Shown here piece after piece: positions 45,256 to 57,944 of a stretch of 64,000 nt of DNA. The stretch's first letter is position 1. Every line of letters starts with the position of its first letter. The notes beneath the pieces were generated by a model that saw only the letters and a program-made list of their open reading frames with translations, did no database searches and was not told the origin of the DNA. A program made the translations under genes and the position numbers. The stretch lies in the NCBI GenBank assembly GCA_025024175.1, contig QCXZ01000042.1, positions 637,501 to 701,500 on the forward strand, in the 5' to 3' direction. The DNA is from Rhyzopertha dominica (taxonomy: Eukaryota; Arthropoda; Insecta; Coleoptera; Bostrichidae).

Positions 45256-46140
45256 AAAATTTATCAATCTCAGAGAAAATGAAGATATGACGAAAGCTGG
45301 AGGTATATGAAAGCAACAAAAAGAAAGATACGCATAAAGAAATAATGTACTTATATTAGAAACAAGGAAGTGTATGAACGGATTAAATGATGGTAGGAAA
45401 AACCCAAAAAAGTTTTACCAGAAAGTAAATGCAGGCAAACAATGGTTTGAAAAAGAAAAGCTTAAAACCTAACCAAAATATGAGAAAATATTTGAAGGAA
45501 TTACTGGCTAGTGAAGTTCAACCTATTTGTAGAGAAATAAGAGAAAAAATAAAGATAATGTAAAAAAATGTGAAAAACATAATAGAAACCAAAAAAATTA
45601 AAATCACCAGGAAATTATGGAATAAATATGGAGTTATTCATGTACCGAAGAGAAAGATTACTCGAGTGGATTTATAAATTAACAGATATTACCTGGAAGA
45701 CAGAAAAGATGCCAGAATAGTGAAATAGTGGAACCATAATCACTGTACAGTTATACAGAAGAAAGGCAATCGCAGATTATATAAAAATTAGAGGGGAATC
45801 ACACCACTTACCTAACAGTGTCTAAAAAATATTAACAACAGTGGATGCAATACACATAATAAAAGAAAGCATACGAAAACAACAATTGAAATACTTTCAT
45901 AGATTCTTTTACTAGAAGCTACTGTAACAAGCAACAGAACGAGGAGCTAAACACAGAAGAACCAAAAGAAACTTAACATCTTAGGAGGAAAAAATAATGA
46001 AAATCTTATTAGAACCTGTAAAAACTGAACGAGAAATAAGAAGAACAAATGTGGTAAACTGAAAAGAACTTGATGGAGAAAACATAATCAAATTTAATTA
46101 ACTGCCAAGAATAAATAAACATGATAAAATTCAGAATATT
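43606..46140 (+). mobile_element. RTE-like non-LTR relic, split by a second retrotransposon
   Basis: Left part (43606-43790): plus-strand fragments ENAEDSEKVELYETLEELRS and VMTGDFNGRIGYEECKG, an endonuclease block with the GDFN catalytic motif. Right part (45257-46140): KSPGNYGINMELFMYRRERL, LLEWIYKLTDITWKTEKMPE and fragments of the following RT blocks. This is the pre-RT and RT start of RTE-clade proteins. Both parts are riddled with stops and lie on either side of the retrotransposon at about 43850-45254. The RT core and C-terminus are decayed beyond recognition. Confidence 0.6.
43850..45254 (+). mobile_element. Jockey/CR1-like non-LTR retrotransposon, 5'-truncated
   Basis: RT blocks in order: DLRPISILPVLSKVCEKF, NQSGFRTHYSTTTALTNLMD, GSLLVSLDFSKAFDTLDHVL, VAYADDTYLLHHFNPQN with the intact catalytic YADD, NLKLNSNKRSVVYFASK, SLGLSIDNDLRFKNHVSC, and LVIPHLLYCFTVYFPCLDA. 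Frames change near 44190, 44515 and 44760. It ends in a (TAT)n tail at 45225-45254, as in the 33300-34219 copy. Internal text between FDEVSVNLICS and the YADD region is shortened. Confidence 0.85.
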
Positions 46141-46399
46141 GTATACTTTATGCACTTGGCCTGTGAGAGCAGTTCCTTTATTTTACTTTCAATTATACTG
46201 ACTATAAAACTATAGATAAATATAAACTTTTCGTATTATCATTATTCATTACTCAATATTGTAAAAACCATATTTAGGAATGAGCTGAACAAATTTGGTC
46301 TATATCATATAAGTACAGGAGGATTTAGCTATCTGGCGTAGAGGTAGTTTTCAGTAGATTACGTTTTAATACTTTCTCTAACCGTCTCATTTCACTAAA
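46141..46399. other. AT-rich noncoding DNA
   Basis: Short gap with no recognised content. Confidence 0.4.
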
Positions 46400-46865
46400 T
46401 TAAATTTCGCCAGTTGTGGTTTATTTGCAACTCGTGTCCTTATTCGAACACAGACTGTAATACCCTGAATGCAGTCACCGCGTCCGGTCTTGAAGAATTC
46501 GAAATACCTACCTGTCGACTATACGTGTTACCTCCTTTCTATATTCGTACCGGTCTAGAAAGGAACTACTTAGATTCTTGTCGGGCATCTAGTCATTCAC
46601 CTAACCCGTTGAACGTACGTCTTAGCTGCATACCCGTGCATGCTGTGTATCTAGCCAGGTATTTCAACACAGCAAGGTGTTTGTTCAGTGCTTCTGAGGG
46701 TACATTTTCGCTTTGTTTAGTCGAAAATCAGTGATTTGTGTGCATTATCGGTACTCAGGGTTAGTTTACTTCACGCGCAAAGTGTGTGCCGAAAAAGAGA
46801 TAAGTTCTGTTACGCCGATACGGGAGTGTTTTGTTTTATTCCCAGGTGTGGGAGTCAGCTAACAG
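46400..46865 (+). promoter_or_regulatory. possible promoter and 5' UTR exon, plus strand
   Basis: A distinctly GC-richer block in AT-rich surroundings. It contains arthropod initiator-like TCAGTG sites near 46685 and 46728, and from there to 46865 there is no ATG. It ends at a plausible donor CTAACAG|GTTAGT (46865/46866). This fits an untranslated first exon of a gene running right, whose coding exons would be beyond the window. A 106-codon ORF (46414-46734) overlaps but has no domain. Inference only. Confidence 0.3.
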
Positions 46866-47514
46866 GTTAGTGCAGTCATTTTAATGTTCATTGAGATGTA
46901 CTCGTAGTATGCATTGTACAAAAGAAAGCTTCGCCTTGAATTACAGAGAAGCAAATAATTGTTTCTAATTACAGCTACATTTTATTCCAGCAAGTCATTT
47001 TAAGTTTTTATATAATCATAATGTGTTTTTATTATATTACGATTAATCAAAGTGCAGCTAAACTCTTGAAAGTTTACAGAACAAGCTTTAGAATAACTAA
47101 ATAGTGGACTTACAAAAAAATCGCTTTATGAATAATTGCATTTTTAGATTACATATTGAATCGTAGCACCAAGTCAAAAAATAAGTTTATGTATTATTCG
47201 AAATACAATGAACACCTTTTTCTATCTGTTTAGAATTCTAAGTCGACATCCTTCAATTACCTTATTTTTTAATAGAATTGTACTTAGATTCAAATATCAC
47301 CAAGTGTCAAATTATGTTTTCTTTCTACTAATACAATAAATTCTTGCCAAAAACATTAGTACTGATCATATCCATTTAATTGCGGTTGACTGTGATGCCA
47401 TTCTTGAAAAATGTATACCTCGCTTCCGTTACATCTAAATTACTTTTGAATATTTTCTTAAGCTTATATTTTTTCATTTTAGATAAATTCTCTATGATGG
47501 AGACTTTGTTTAAA
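46866..47514. other. AT-rich noncoding DNA
   Basis: No supported feature; would be intronic if the 46.4-46.9 kb exon is real. Confidence 0.4.
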
Positions 47515-47725
47515 ATGCAACTGATCAGACAATCAAATTTAGTTCAAAATTGGACCAACTTTTTAACTGCAAAAGTCGCAGACTTTCTATGAATCATAAG
47601 ACACCCACTAGACTGTATGTTCACCCTAAGATACATGAAAAAGGTTGTCTTATTAGACCAGTCATTTCATACGTAAACTCTACTTGTCATAAATTATCAA
47701 GGTGGATAAATTTAATTAACTAAAT
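47515..47725 (+). pseudogene. Penelope-like reverse transcriptase fragment
   Basis: After a frame change, the plus strand reads KTPTRLYVHPKIHEKGCLIR, then PVISYVNSTCHKLSRWI. The PRxYxxPKIHK..G.PIRPI(V)S...S..Y.L(A)..L pattern is characteristic of Penelope-like element RTs. Only this block is recognisable; neither the catalytic motif nor the GIY-YIG endonuclease was found. Confidence 0.6.
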
Positions 47726-49548
47726 TTATCTTAAATCAAAGCTCGACATTTTTGTACAAGCTTCAGGATTAGCTATGCGGATTCTTTCGTTAGCCCTCTT
47801 TTTGCTGGACTGTTATTATTATTTGTTATTGAAAATATAAAAATAGTAATCATAATTATAGGTACAAATAGTATGTTCAACAGCAATTGATAGCTTTTTC
47901 ACTTCGTTTAATTTTCCCTCAGTCAAAAAGGCCTTCCCTAATTCTTTCTTTCGTATTAAAGCGTAATGTATAGTTTAACAAACACTGGTAAATATACAAT
48001 TTAGAATGGAAAAGTTTTAAAAAGAAATGACAACCATTAAACAGTTAAAATCTAAAACTTAATCGATGGAAATCAGTATAAATTGTATTGGCCGTATAAA
48101 CTATTGTGTAGATAGTATCAACTACTTGCAATTGAATCGACACCTTATTAGAGAATGGCATTAAATCAATTGATTTAAAAAATCATTAGTTGTAGGTATT
48201 GTTATTAAATAATAATCACTATGAATGTAAGGTTCCAGCCAAAAATAATAACAACGTGCTTAGTAGCAATTATTTTCTCCCAAAATGCCATAAAATCATT
48301 TCTTTGATTCCTTATTTTTGTGTTTATGCTTTGAAGTTTGTTTTCGACTATATTTGTGTCATCAGGCAATATATGCATCTACAAAAGTTTATAAATAACA
48401 CGAGGGCTACGAAGTTATTTTGATCTACCTCATTTGCCACATATTAAAGCTAATGTGTTGGCATTGGCGTTTGCCTTCGTTGGTTTATATAAGATTACAT
48501 AACATTCTTTAATTAAACTTAAAATTTCTGTTTCTGACGACAATAATTTATGTCGGGAAGAAGTCTGTTCTTATATCATGGATGTATTTTTATGAAGTAG
48601 ATATAAACATTAGCAAATTTTTGTTCAGTAAACTTATCAGGTGTGTACCCTAATCTCTATACAGTCTTAATGGCTTCTACCTATATCTTCAAGCCAAAAA
48701 GGAGCTTTAAACAGAATTAGATGATGTTAGGGCTTTAGAGCTGATTTTGAAGAAATTGTTAAGGATGGCTTTTACAATATTGGGATGTGGCCTTTCCTCC
48801 TTTTCTCTGCTAAGTATTGTTAAATAAAGTATAAAGTAGTTGGCATCTCTTTTATATGTACATCTCAATATAATGACATGCACACATGTCATTTAGAGAA
48901 AGCAAAAAAGATATTAACACTTCTCCACACAGAAAAATAATTCAGCTTTTTCTCACAGTAGCTTCTCAGAATTTATCAAGCTGTGCTCGTAACAATAAAC
49001 GATAACTTGTTTAAGTACAATTGCACGCGCCTTCTTATACTTAATATCAACCGGTTAATCACAAAACCGATGCAAATTACGAGCTGTCAGCTTAAAATAA
49101 TTGATATGTGTATAAAAAGCTTAGCGTATCGCCACAATCAAAAGTCACCTTCGAGGTATCATGTTTGCATTAGTTGGCTAACGTATGCGTTCGAGACAAG
49201 CGGTCAATTAAATATCTGCAGGTGTGCGATGTTTATCACCCACAACTTTGTGTACTTTTGTACTTGACCGCCGTTTTAATTTGATTTGCGGCGTTTCATT
49301 ACATTTCGATTACCAGCATTCACACCTCCGCACCTAAATACGGAAAGAGCCAATCTCATAACTGGTTGACTCTATTCAGTATTATCAGTGGATATTGAAG
49401 GGATGCAGGATTGTGTATACTAATTAAAATCACACTTGTGGGAAAGAGGATTAGAATTGTGATTATAATATTACTAAGAATTCTAGCGTCTTGATTGGGT
49501 TCCAACTGTGTGATTCCATATTGTCTTTTATTTAACCGTATACATGAC
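47726..49548. other. AT-rich noncoding DNA with a GC-richer patch at 49000-49330
   Basis: Small ORFs only. The 49000-49330 patch has several CG-containing words and a 94-codon plus frame without known domain; it might be regulatory DNA or an exon, but nothing decides this. Confidence 0.35.
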
Positions 49549-49620
49549 CAGGGCCGGGCCCATAGGGGGGTAGTGGGGGTAGCCTTACCCCCCCCAATGC
49601 CCTGACAGTTGGTTAAAAAC
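49549..49620. repeat. GC-rich hairpin-like repeat end
   Basis: Starts CAGGGCCGGGCCCATAGGGG and continues with G-runs facing C-runs (GGGGGTAG.. CTTACCCCCC), able to fold. It resembles the terminus of a DNA transposon of the CAGGGCCGG type, but the opposite end was not found. Confidence 0.35.
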
Positions 49621-50537
49621 TGCCGCAGTTGGCTCCAAAATGGGTTGGTCTTTGTTAAAAAAAACAATAAATAATTAAAGTTAAATAAGAAGGTGGTGTA
49701 AAAATGATGTTAGTTTTCCCACGTCATCCGCGAATATGCAATAATTCCTCGTTGGCAATGATGAGTAGTAGCGGTCGTTTCACAACCTCGCGTCTTCTCA
49801 TCAGATGACGATGATCGACTGTGATTCGGCAGGCACCAGTGTTGCCAGTCAGTACACTAGTACATTATAATAAAATCTAGTACATTTCTTAAAATAATTT
49901 TTTATGGGTATCTACAAAAATTAGCAACATTTTTTAACAACGAATATGACTTATAATGTATTTGTGGTAGCCCACTATACGGTCTGGTCTACGTTGCACC
50001 GTTTGTGGTTGCACCTTACAGAAAGTGCATTTTACTCGAGGCGCATAATAAAGTTGTTTTTTATTTGTTTATATTTATTGGGTTTGATTTCATATAAAAA
50101 CAAGCTTTAAAAATGCATGTTTTTTTACGATATTAGCGTCAGATAGGAGTCCACAATCTAGTAGATATATTACAGATATCTAGTACATTTTTTACAACCA
50201 CCCTGTACATCGAGAAAAAAATATAAAAAATATGTTGCGAACTACTATGGAAAATAATCCATTTGATTCTCTCATATGTAAGTATTAAAAGCGTACAGGA
50301 TATAACAGATCAAATAGATTTTTTCCATTTAATTAGCTTTTGGGCTAAAGTTAAAATACAGAAGACTGGCTGTAATAATTAATAATTGATTTATTTTGTT
50401 AGATTTAGAGATTTTGTGACTTTATTTGTTAATTTTATATTAACAAGCTTAGTCACACTCTGTGGCAATTAGCAATTACTAAAGTAGAAGTACAAAGTAT
50501 TTTAGTTTTATCTTTTAATTGGTGTTGTTAATACATG

Positions 50538-51499
50538 TACAGAATGTGTCACGACGAGTTCCTATTAGACGTTTATGGGGAAGCGGCCAGAAGGGAATTA
50601 TGAAATTCTGCAGTATTAGGTTTTCGATTATTATCTTTTTAATTAAAATAAATGCAACTTAAAATTACTTAAAATTACGGAAGTATACGTCAACTTTGTT
50701 ATTTTTAATAGAACCATTTAATTGTTTGCGGTTTTGGATTCTACGTAAAATTCTAGGGAGGCTTTGTGTAACACATGATTTACTTAAATGTTATAATTTT
50801 CGAGATATAAGGGTTTAAAAAAATTGAGAGCTACAGGATCCCGTTCGACGCCTGCCACACAAACAAATGTGAATCGAATATTGATAGTATAAATGTCAAA
50901 GGTCCAAAATACACCTTGGTCCAATCAAATTTTGAAAATGTTGTATGCAGCAGTTACAGGATGCAACATGCTACCGGTATCTCACACTGAGATATTCTAA
51001 TTAATTGTTACCATCAGTTATCAAATAAAAATATTTGCTAGTGAAAGAAAGGAATGTCTAATAATTATTTATGAAATAAAAACAAATAATTATTTAATTT
51101 GATATTTTACGTTGCCATTTTGACGATTTACTTTACACATTTCCAAATGCCTATCGTATGCAAAGACGAAGGCTAATAAAGCAAGACCAAATAAAACATT
51201 TGTTTTAGTTTCAACACCACCGACAAAAACAAAACACTAACAATTTTTATTAGTTTTAAAATTTTTGTATAAACAGACGAAAATTTTAATAGCGAGAAAC
51301 TTAGCTGCCAAGTTTTTATAAACCCTTATATCTCGAAAATTTTAACATTTAAGTATATAATGTGTTACATAAAGCCGCACTTGAATTATTTTCATTAAAA
51401 AGATCACATTCTAAAACTTGATACTGCAGAATTTCATAATTCCACCCGGGCCGCTTCCCCATCGTCTAATAGGAACTTGTCGTGACACACCCTTTATGT
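50538..51499. mobile_element. MITE with long terminal inverted repeats (about 0.96 kb)
   Basis: The left end ACAGAATGTGTCACGACGAG is matched at the right by the inverse of AAAGGGTGTGTCACGACAAG. Inverted similarity continues inward for about 270 bp: GTTCCTATTAGACG, GGGGAAGCGGCC, GGAATTATGAAATTCTGCAG, and CGAGATATAAGGGTTT all recur in reverse complement. The roughly 400-bp middle is unique and noncoding. No transposase, so non-autonomous. The exact edges and target duplication are uncertain. Confidence 0.85.
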
Positions 51500-51599
51500 A
51501 TTCTAGAAAATAAATTTGTTTTGAGCTACTTAATACATAATATTTTCAGTATTTTTCCCTTTTTAGAATGTCTGTGCGCTATTCGGTATTCTGGTTGCC

Positions 51600-51930
51600 T
51601 AAAGTAACTATTCCTTTTTAAATAACAAAGGTGTGCGCTGTGTTGTCTACACTAGAAACAATCCGAGGACAGCTGTTTCGATCTATTAGATCTCTTCAGC
51701 TCGGCTATAGTCCCAGTGTAGACGCACTAGCGATCCCAGACGTTTCGTTAGGGCGGCGCTCATCGGCTTGCCGGTGGATGTCGCTCCCTGAGATTGTTTG
51801 GCTTTGCCTACTGACATTATTCCTTTTTGTTTTTGAGTTGGCTTTTTTCCACTTCCTACCCCATCCCCCCAAAGTAATAGGTTTCGGTATAGTCCTGTAC
51901 ATGACCATAGTCTACACAAAATCTTATTGA
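51600..51930. other. GC-richer block, unassigned
   Basis: Overlapping frames on both strands (plus 51631-51930, minus 51686-52000) show no recognised domain. An inverted pair GTCTACACT (near 51646) and AGTGTAGAC (near 51715) could mark a small repeat. It may be exon, regulatory DNA or a transposon fragment. Confidence 0.25.
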
Positions 51931-53682
51931 ATTTTTTTCTTTTGGTAAAATTGTTATTATTTACATGATTTCTTAGATCTGGCATAGTAGGTTGTGACAT
52001 CTTTGATACAAAATTATTGTTAAACTAATTCCTTTAGAGAAAATAGCAAAATGGATGAATTTTAGCTAATATACTGACATATCCTCTTGAGGTATTTCAT
52101 TCTAAGCTACCTGTCTTTTTTGTTAAAGTAATTAAACCTAAAATTTACTACAGTCTCGTTGAAAAAATTATTTGTGGACGTCAACGGTGTGATGCACATG
52201 CCTAATAAATATATAATTAGTAATCGACTATTGATCAGTATTTTTGTAGATATTAAATCATCAGTCGGCATTGAATCACATTAATAGGTTTATGAAAACC
52301 GAGCAAAGCCATTGTAATTTATTATTTTACATTGTGTATAGTAGTTTTGCACTACCAAAGGCAATTAAACAAAAAGGTGACCTTTAATTTAATCGAGCAC
52401 AGTCAATGCTCAACCATAAAACATATTGCAGTTTTAGGCTGAACGTGTTTTTAAACTCTAAAGGGTATTGTCTACCAAGCGTTTTTCCTAAATTAGTGCT
52501 AATGCAAAGTTAATTCTATTACCTTTTTACTACTTTTACTTGCATTATGCACTTTTATTAATTTAGGCAAGTCCAATAACAGTAATGCCAGCTTCCCTTT
52601 CTTTTTACCTGCATACCTAACAGTACATACAGTTTCCTTATAACAGTACATATATGTATAAAAATATCTTTTTTAAAAGCAAATTTAATTTCGTAATAAT
52701 AGTTACCTATACCAGTTCTAACCATCCTAGCGAAGTGTTAAACACCTGTGTGCAAACAGTCCATCATTGCATTGTTTTGAATACAATTGATAAGTATATT
52801 TATAGTAGCAAACAGAGACGCTTTTATCTTAGCTCTTACAATTTTTTCTGTTACACTACAAAATCCAATTTTGAATCTTTCCACTTTACATCCATCATAT
52901 CTAAGATAAGCTCTTATAATTACTTACAGGTGTTCACTATTAACACCTTCAGCGTATGTACACTGTACTTCACGATCAAGTTTTAATTTGATTTGCAGCT
53001 TTTTTATTATTGCGTTTGACTTTACCGATGTTTACAACTTGACGAGGACCAATGGCTCGTCTACTTGTTCATTACTTCATTCAACACAATAAAATCACGG
53101 AAAATGCCCTTCAATGGTTCAAGTTCACTAACCATTTTTCTTGTCGCATCAGAAAAATATTGTTCATGCTAACGCTCGAGGTGATTACTTAAAATTATTA
53201 CGCAAACAAGCGGCCTGTTAATAAATAAGCAGTAAAGATTAAATTTTTGTGTACTTGGTTCAAGCGTCTGCTTTTTCCTGCACTAAAAAATTGCCACTGC
53301 GTCAATACGGTTTGTTTTATGAGACTTGCAAAATAACCCCGATGCTAAAATGTAGAAGCTTGTCATTTTAGGTTTTCACTCAAAGAACACTACGGGCTTT
53401 GTGAATTGTTACTGAAATCACGTAAGGTTTGGTCTTTATTATCATTTTATAATTGTTCATTTCCATATTTACTTTGGCAGTCATCTTATTATCATTACTG
53501 ATTAACTGACGACCAAAAAAATTAGTTTGATCAATATCTTATGTTTTACAATCATGCAAATTCAGTAGGTCGCTAGGATTTCTTAGCTGAAACATCAATA
53601 GCAAAAGACAGATTGAGGCTAAACTCCACCCCTTTTCTAAAAGTTCTGCTCAGCTCAGATTGACTTAACCGACTGAACATTA
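51931..53682. other. AT-rich noncoding DNA
   Basis: Includes a 110-codon plus frame (52654-52986) rich in Phe/Ser/Tyr with no domain; judged spurious. Confidence 0.45.
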
Positions 53683-53714
53683 CTGAAGATGCTGTCAGCG
53701 ACAAGGCGCGAAAC
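53683..53714 (+). ncRNA. hammerhead-like core motif (retroelement relic)
   Basis: CTGAAGA, then a short stem-forming segment TGTCAGCGACA, then GCGCGAAAC: the CUGANGA...GAAA arrangement of a hammerhead ribozyme core, which Penelope-like elements carry near their ends. The third core strand with the cleavage site was not identified, so this may only be the conserved end motif. Confidence 0.25.
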
Positions 53715-55572
53715 ATTTGAAGAAAAAGTAAAATAACACTTGGACCATGACATAACGGCCAGTAAGAGAATAACACTTCATTTAGTAATAATAATAATGG
53801 TCCAATATATTAACATTACTTAAGTATCACTATCGTGTATTCCACTTTATAAGACTATTTCGTTTGGACTATTATATATATTTATTGCCAAGTCACAACT
53901 TCTTCCATCCAACACAGTTATTTTAATGCAAAATAAATACTGGCATATCTTGATACCACTACTACATGTTCTTGTAGTGTTGCAGTGTGTTACTACAAGT
54001 ATCTGTTACTGTAATCTCCTAGGTGACAAAATCTTTACTCATTTTGAATTTAACTGGTTTGTCTTTTTACAATTTTCGTTTACAGTTTAGCTAGTCCAAG
54101 CTGAAGTAATTTAATTAGCCGCCACTAAACTCTAAAATTGACTTACCGATGAACCAATGATATTCCTTTTAGGTAAGAATAATACAAGCGTACATGACAC
54201 TGTTCAGAAATGAACCTCTGGGAATTTTAATTGTTTAAAACACAATAGAGTTACAACTTGTTTGTCGGTAAAGAAACTATGATTCCTTCAGTAACAAACG
54301 ATTATGTAGGTGTGTATTTGTTATTCTCAATAACAAATAATTTGTTGTAAAAGAATTGCAACTTTTAAGTTTGCGTTTGTTTCCACTACATGCGACTTTT
54401 GTCACTCAATTTATGTATGTAGTAGCAACGGAAGTAGTGCGCTAAAAATTCTTTAGAAATACCACATTCCGCACTTTACATCAGTTAACTTTGGTGTAAT
54501 TTGGACTAGACACATGATTAGTATGTGGCACATTGACCTTTGCCAGACTAACTGCACCTCCTGCTGACACACATTATAAGTCAGTTACAGTTAGTGCACG
54601 TTGGATTCTGACGACAACTCATGCTGTTTACGAGCAATAAAGAGCGTTTGCTAATTTGGATGGTTCTCTGGGAAGGGCATCAATTATGGAGTTAATTTAG
54701 CATGAACCTTTACCTAGTTCCTTATCGTGACACTGCAAACAATGATATTTAGAGTTTGTAATTAGGCCGAGCAGATGCTAACATTCAAATCGTTGAAACA
54801 AAGGAGATGGCATGCAAACACGCCTGACTGCAGGTTAATAATTAGGTTTGCCCTCGGAATAATTGTAATTAATCAAATTGTGTTTATCTCTTCGCTATTT
54901 TCTGCTTTCTCTTTTAAGAAATGTGGAACAAAGGATAAAATTAAAACAAAAATTTCGTGCACTGTAGCAATTTATATAACTTTGGAATTGTTGCAAAATT
55001 GGCTATAATATATGTTTTTCCAAAGGAGTACTAGGTTACACCATTTATAAACAATTTCGAGATTAAATTATTCCCTCGCTTGCTTCAGGAACACTCCCAA
55101 TATATTTAACACTGCTCAATTCTGCGTTATTTATGACGCGAAAAGAAAGCTGGTTTCCATCCTCTGCCATTACTCATCGTTCTTTTTTGCCGGCATCAGG
55201 TACAATGAACTCGTTATGTTCAGCCAGATCATTACCTACCTGTATCACACACGTTACTTTCACTATACTTATTGTTCTGGAAAGTGCATGTAAGCTTTAG
55301 GAAAATCCGTCACATCCAGGAACTTCGCATTTAAGTAATCCGCAAGTATATAGATAAAGGACTTACTATGTCAAGTATAAATGTGCACAATCTTCGTTGA
55401 CAAAGGATTTGCTGTGTCTGGTACTCTACCGCTGTAATGAATGGATTTTACTACCTACGTCAGTGCGAAATTTCCATTACATTTCTCGTGTTTTTCATTC
55501 AATCATTTTTGTTAAAGGCTACACCTTAATTCAGTCCAGTTATCATTATAACCAAATGTAATAATGGAAAGG
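53715..55572. other. AT-rich noncoding DNA
   Basis: No supported gene or repeat. Confidence 0.45.
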
Positions 55573-55778
55573 TACGAGTTGGGTCCCACTGATTCTTGGA
55601 ACTGTTTAATCCCAATAAAGCAATACAGAGGATACTATTTCCCCAAAATCCCTGCTTCCTAATATTTTGTCATTCATTGGTATACAATTTAGCCACCCAT
55701 GTATAAAATTTGCAAAATTTGGGCTACGATAGATAGTGCATAAATTTTAGTTTCATTTGTGAAGTAGTGTTCAGAACA

Positions 55779-57944
55779 ATGTCAAGTTTCAGTTGTGAAG
55801 TGAGTGAAAAAGGCAAAGAACTCGTTGTTTTAAATAAGCTCAAGTTCGGCTTTCACAAGTGTATAAACAAGAAAACCGTGAAAAGGTGGACTTGTACGAA
55901 TAAAAAACCTTGTACAAGGCATTTATTAAGTCAGAGGGTAAGTTTTATTAAGTATCTTTTTTGATAAATTTAAATTTAAATTCCTCTTTCGGCTTTTAAT
56001 GCTGTAATATATCAAATAAGTGTAAAAAAAACAATGAATGTGTTTTGCTCGCAATTGCTTTATCAAAAAGTGAGTTCAAATTTCGAAAATTTTAAAATTA
56101 CGAATTGAACAACAAACACGCTTACGTGCAGTAAACAATTGAAAAAAAGCACGAAATTTATTCAAAATTTCAATAGCAAGAAATCGTCAAAAAAACAATA
56201 TCATACGACGCTCAAAGTTTTTTTAGAATTGTTTATAACAGTAGACAATATCTATTAAGTGACCTATGCTGCGTGCTTTGAAATGTGAATGCTCATTACT
56301 TTTGAATAGTAGATGGTAGAAGACCCTACGTATGGGTTATCGCAGTATCCAGAAAAAGAAGTTTTATCGATTTCTGCTGAAAATGGGTTTTGTTATTTAA
56401 AAATGTCTAGAAAACATTTAAATGCACAAGCTAATCAAATATCGCATGAATAGCCCAAAAATTGACATGTTTGAGCGTTTTTGCTTAAAATTCACCTGTA
56501 TTTTTACTGAATAAGTTTCATAATGTTGAGTCGTCTTGTATAAACTCGTTTGGTTTTCAAATTACAGCGCGCTCAAAACAAAAAGAAAATATTTTTTATA
56601 TTATAGAATTGTAGTTTAAAAGTCAGGCACCCAGTAGGCTAACAGGGCTTAACATTTATGACAACAGATATGTAGCAATAAAGATTCCTTCTTACCTTTT
56701 ATTTTATTATTTATAGGCAGCACAGACAATATCGTTGAATCATCCCTTATCCACAACCATGACCCCCCTGATGAAAATTTGATGGAGCGGCAATTGTTAA
56801 GCAATTCCTTAAAAAAGAAAAGCCGTAGAAGACATAACAGAACGCCCAACAAAAATTTTGCGCAAAGAACTAAGGGTCCATCCAGAAAACCAATTAGCAA
56901 CTACAGACTTAAACAGAATAAAAAAGAACATATATTGAGTCCCAAGATCGAATATGTCAGGCCCTCTCCCAAAATCGAAATTAGAAGTTCACTACTATTT
57001 AGATAATTACCCGCTGACGACAAATGAAGACGAAAATTTTCTTCTGATAAACGACAGAACTAGGAGTATAGTAATGTTGTCGTGTAGGACAAATTTAGAA
57101 TTTTTAGTCGACAACGTAAAGCACATCTATGCAGATGGGACTTTCGACTATTGTTGTAAATTTTTTACACAGTTATTTACAATTTACGGTTTATGTAATG
57201 GAAATTAAATCCCACTAGTGTATTTTATATTACCCTACAAAGCTACTGGATCTTAATCAAGTGCTCCACGTTACTTAATATTTTAGTCCGGAAATTGCTA
57301 CTATGAGCTTTGAGTTGGCAATCCACAACTCTTTCAATGAAGTTTACCCTGACTTTAATTCAAGGCTGCCGTTTCTATCTGGGACAATCGTAGTAAGTCG
57401 AATAGTCCAAATGGTATGAAGTTTGATAATAATGGTCTTTATTATTTCAGGTATCGTAAAATTCAGGAACTTGGTCTATCTTCGGTTTACAACAGCAAGG
57501 CTGACCCCGACAGCAAGAAATATCTGTCTTACATTTTTGGCCTTCCATTGCTAAACCCTGACCACGTAGGGGATTGTTTTGCGATTGATCTGGCTGAAAT
57601 TTGCGGATTATTTAGTACAGACATATATATCCGAAGATGCCACGTTTCCACCGAATATTTGGGCTGAGCATTCATCGTCATTAAAAAGGACGACAAATGC
57701 TTGCGAATCATTCCATCAAAAATTTAATGAGTCATTTTACTCTTGCCATCCGAATATATTTTTATTTAATAATGAATTGCTAAATGTGCAGGTAGATACT
57801 TACATAAAGATGAGGAGCGCAATAAAGTGCAAGAAATTGTATTCAACAAAAACCTTGGATAGACAAAAGTATTTGCAAAAGCAAATTGATAATTTAAGGA
57901 AAAATATAATAACAAAATTTGAATTTGTAAAACAAGTATCTTAA
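55779..57944 (+). pseudogene. MULE transposase with FLYWCH zinc finger, decayed
   Basis: A FLYWCH DNA-binding finger begins at MSSFSCEVSEKGKELVVLNK (ATG 55779), with KRWTCTNKKPCTRHLL, and continues after a probable intron (donor CAGAGG|GTAAGT at about 55938, acceptor TTTATAG at about 56716). The continuation is STDNIVESSLIHNHDPPDEN, giving the CxnC...HxH ligands, but splice phases are off by one base. The MULE catalytic domain follows in a shifted frame: NVKHIYADGTFDYCCKFFTQ with the first Asp and LFTIYGLCNGN. After several stops come YRKIQELGLSSVY and RTTNACESFHQKFNESFY with the catalytic Glu region. Stops and frameshifts exclude a functional enzyme or an obvious domesticated gene. Confidence 0.8.

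Noticed and set aside
49837..50205. Possible hAT MITE starting CAGTGTTGCCAG and ending ACCACCCTG with internal CTAGTACATT words
   Set aside because: The candidate ends match poorly and the flanking 8-mers (GCAGGCAC and TACATCGA) do not agree, so there is no target duplication.
51631..52000. Host exon at the GC-richer block
   Set aside because: No domain and no consistent frame between splice-like sites; left as unassigned rather than called a gene.
52654..52986. 110-codon plus-strand ORF
   Set aside because: Low-complexity Phe/Ser/Tyr/Ile composition expected from AT-rich DNA; no domain, no splice context.
57579..57944. Possibility that the FLYWCH-MULE sequence is a domesticated host gene
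   Set aside because: Multiple stops and frame changes between 56954 and 57600 remove a continuous catalytic domain.
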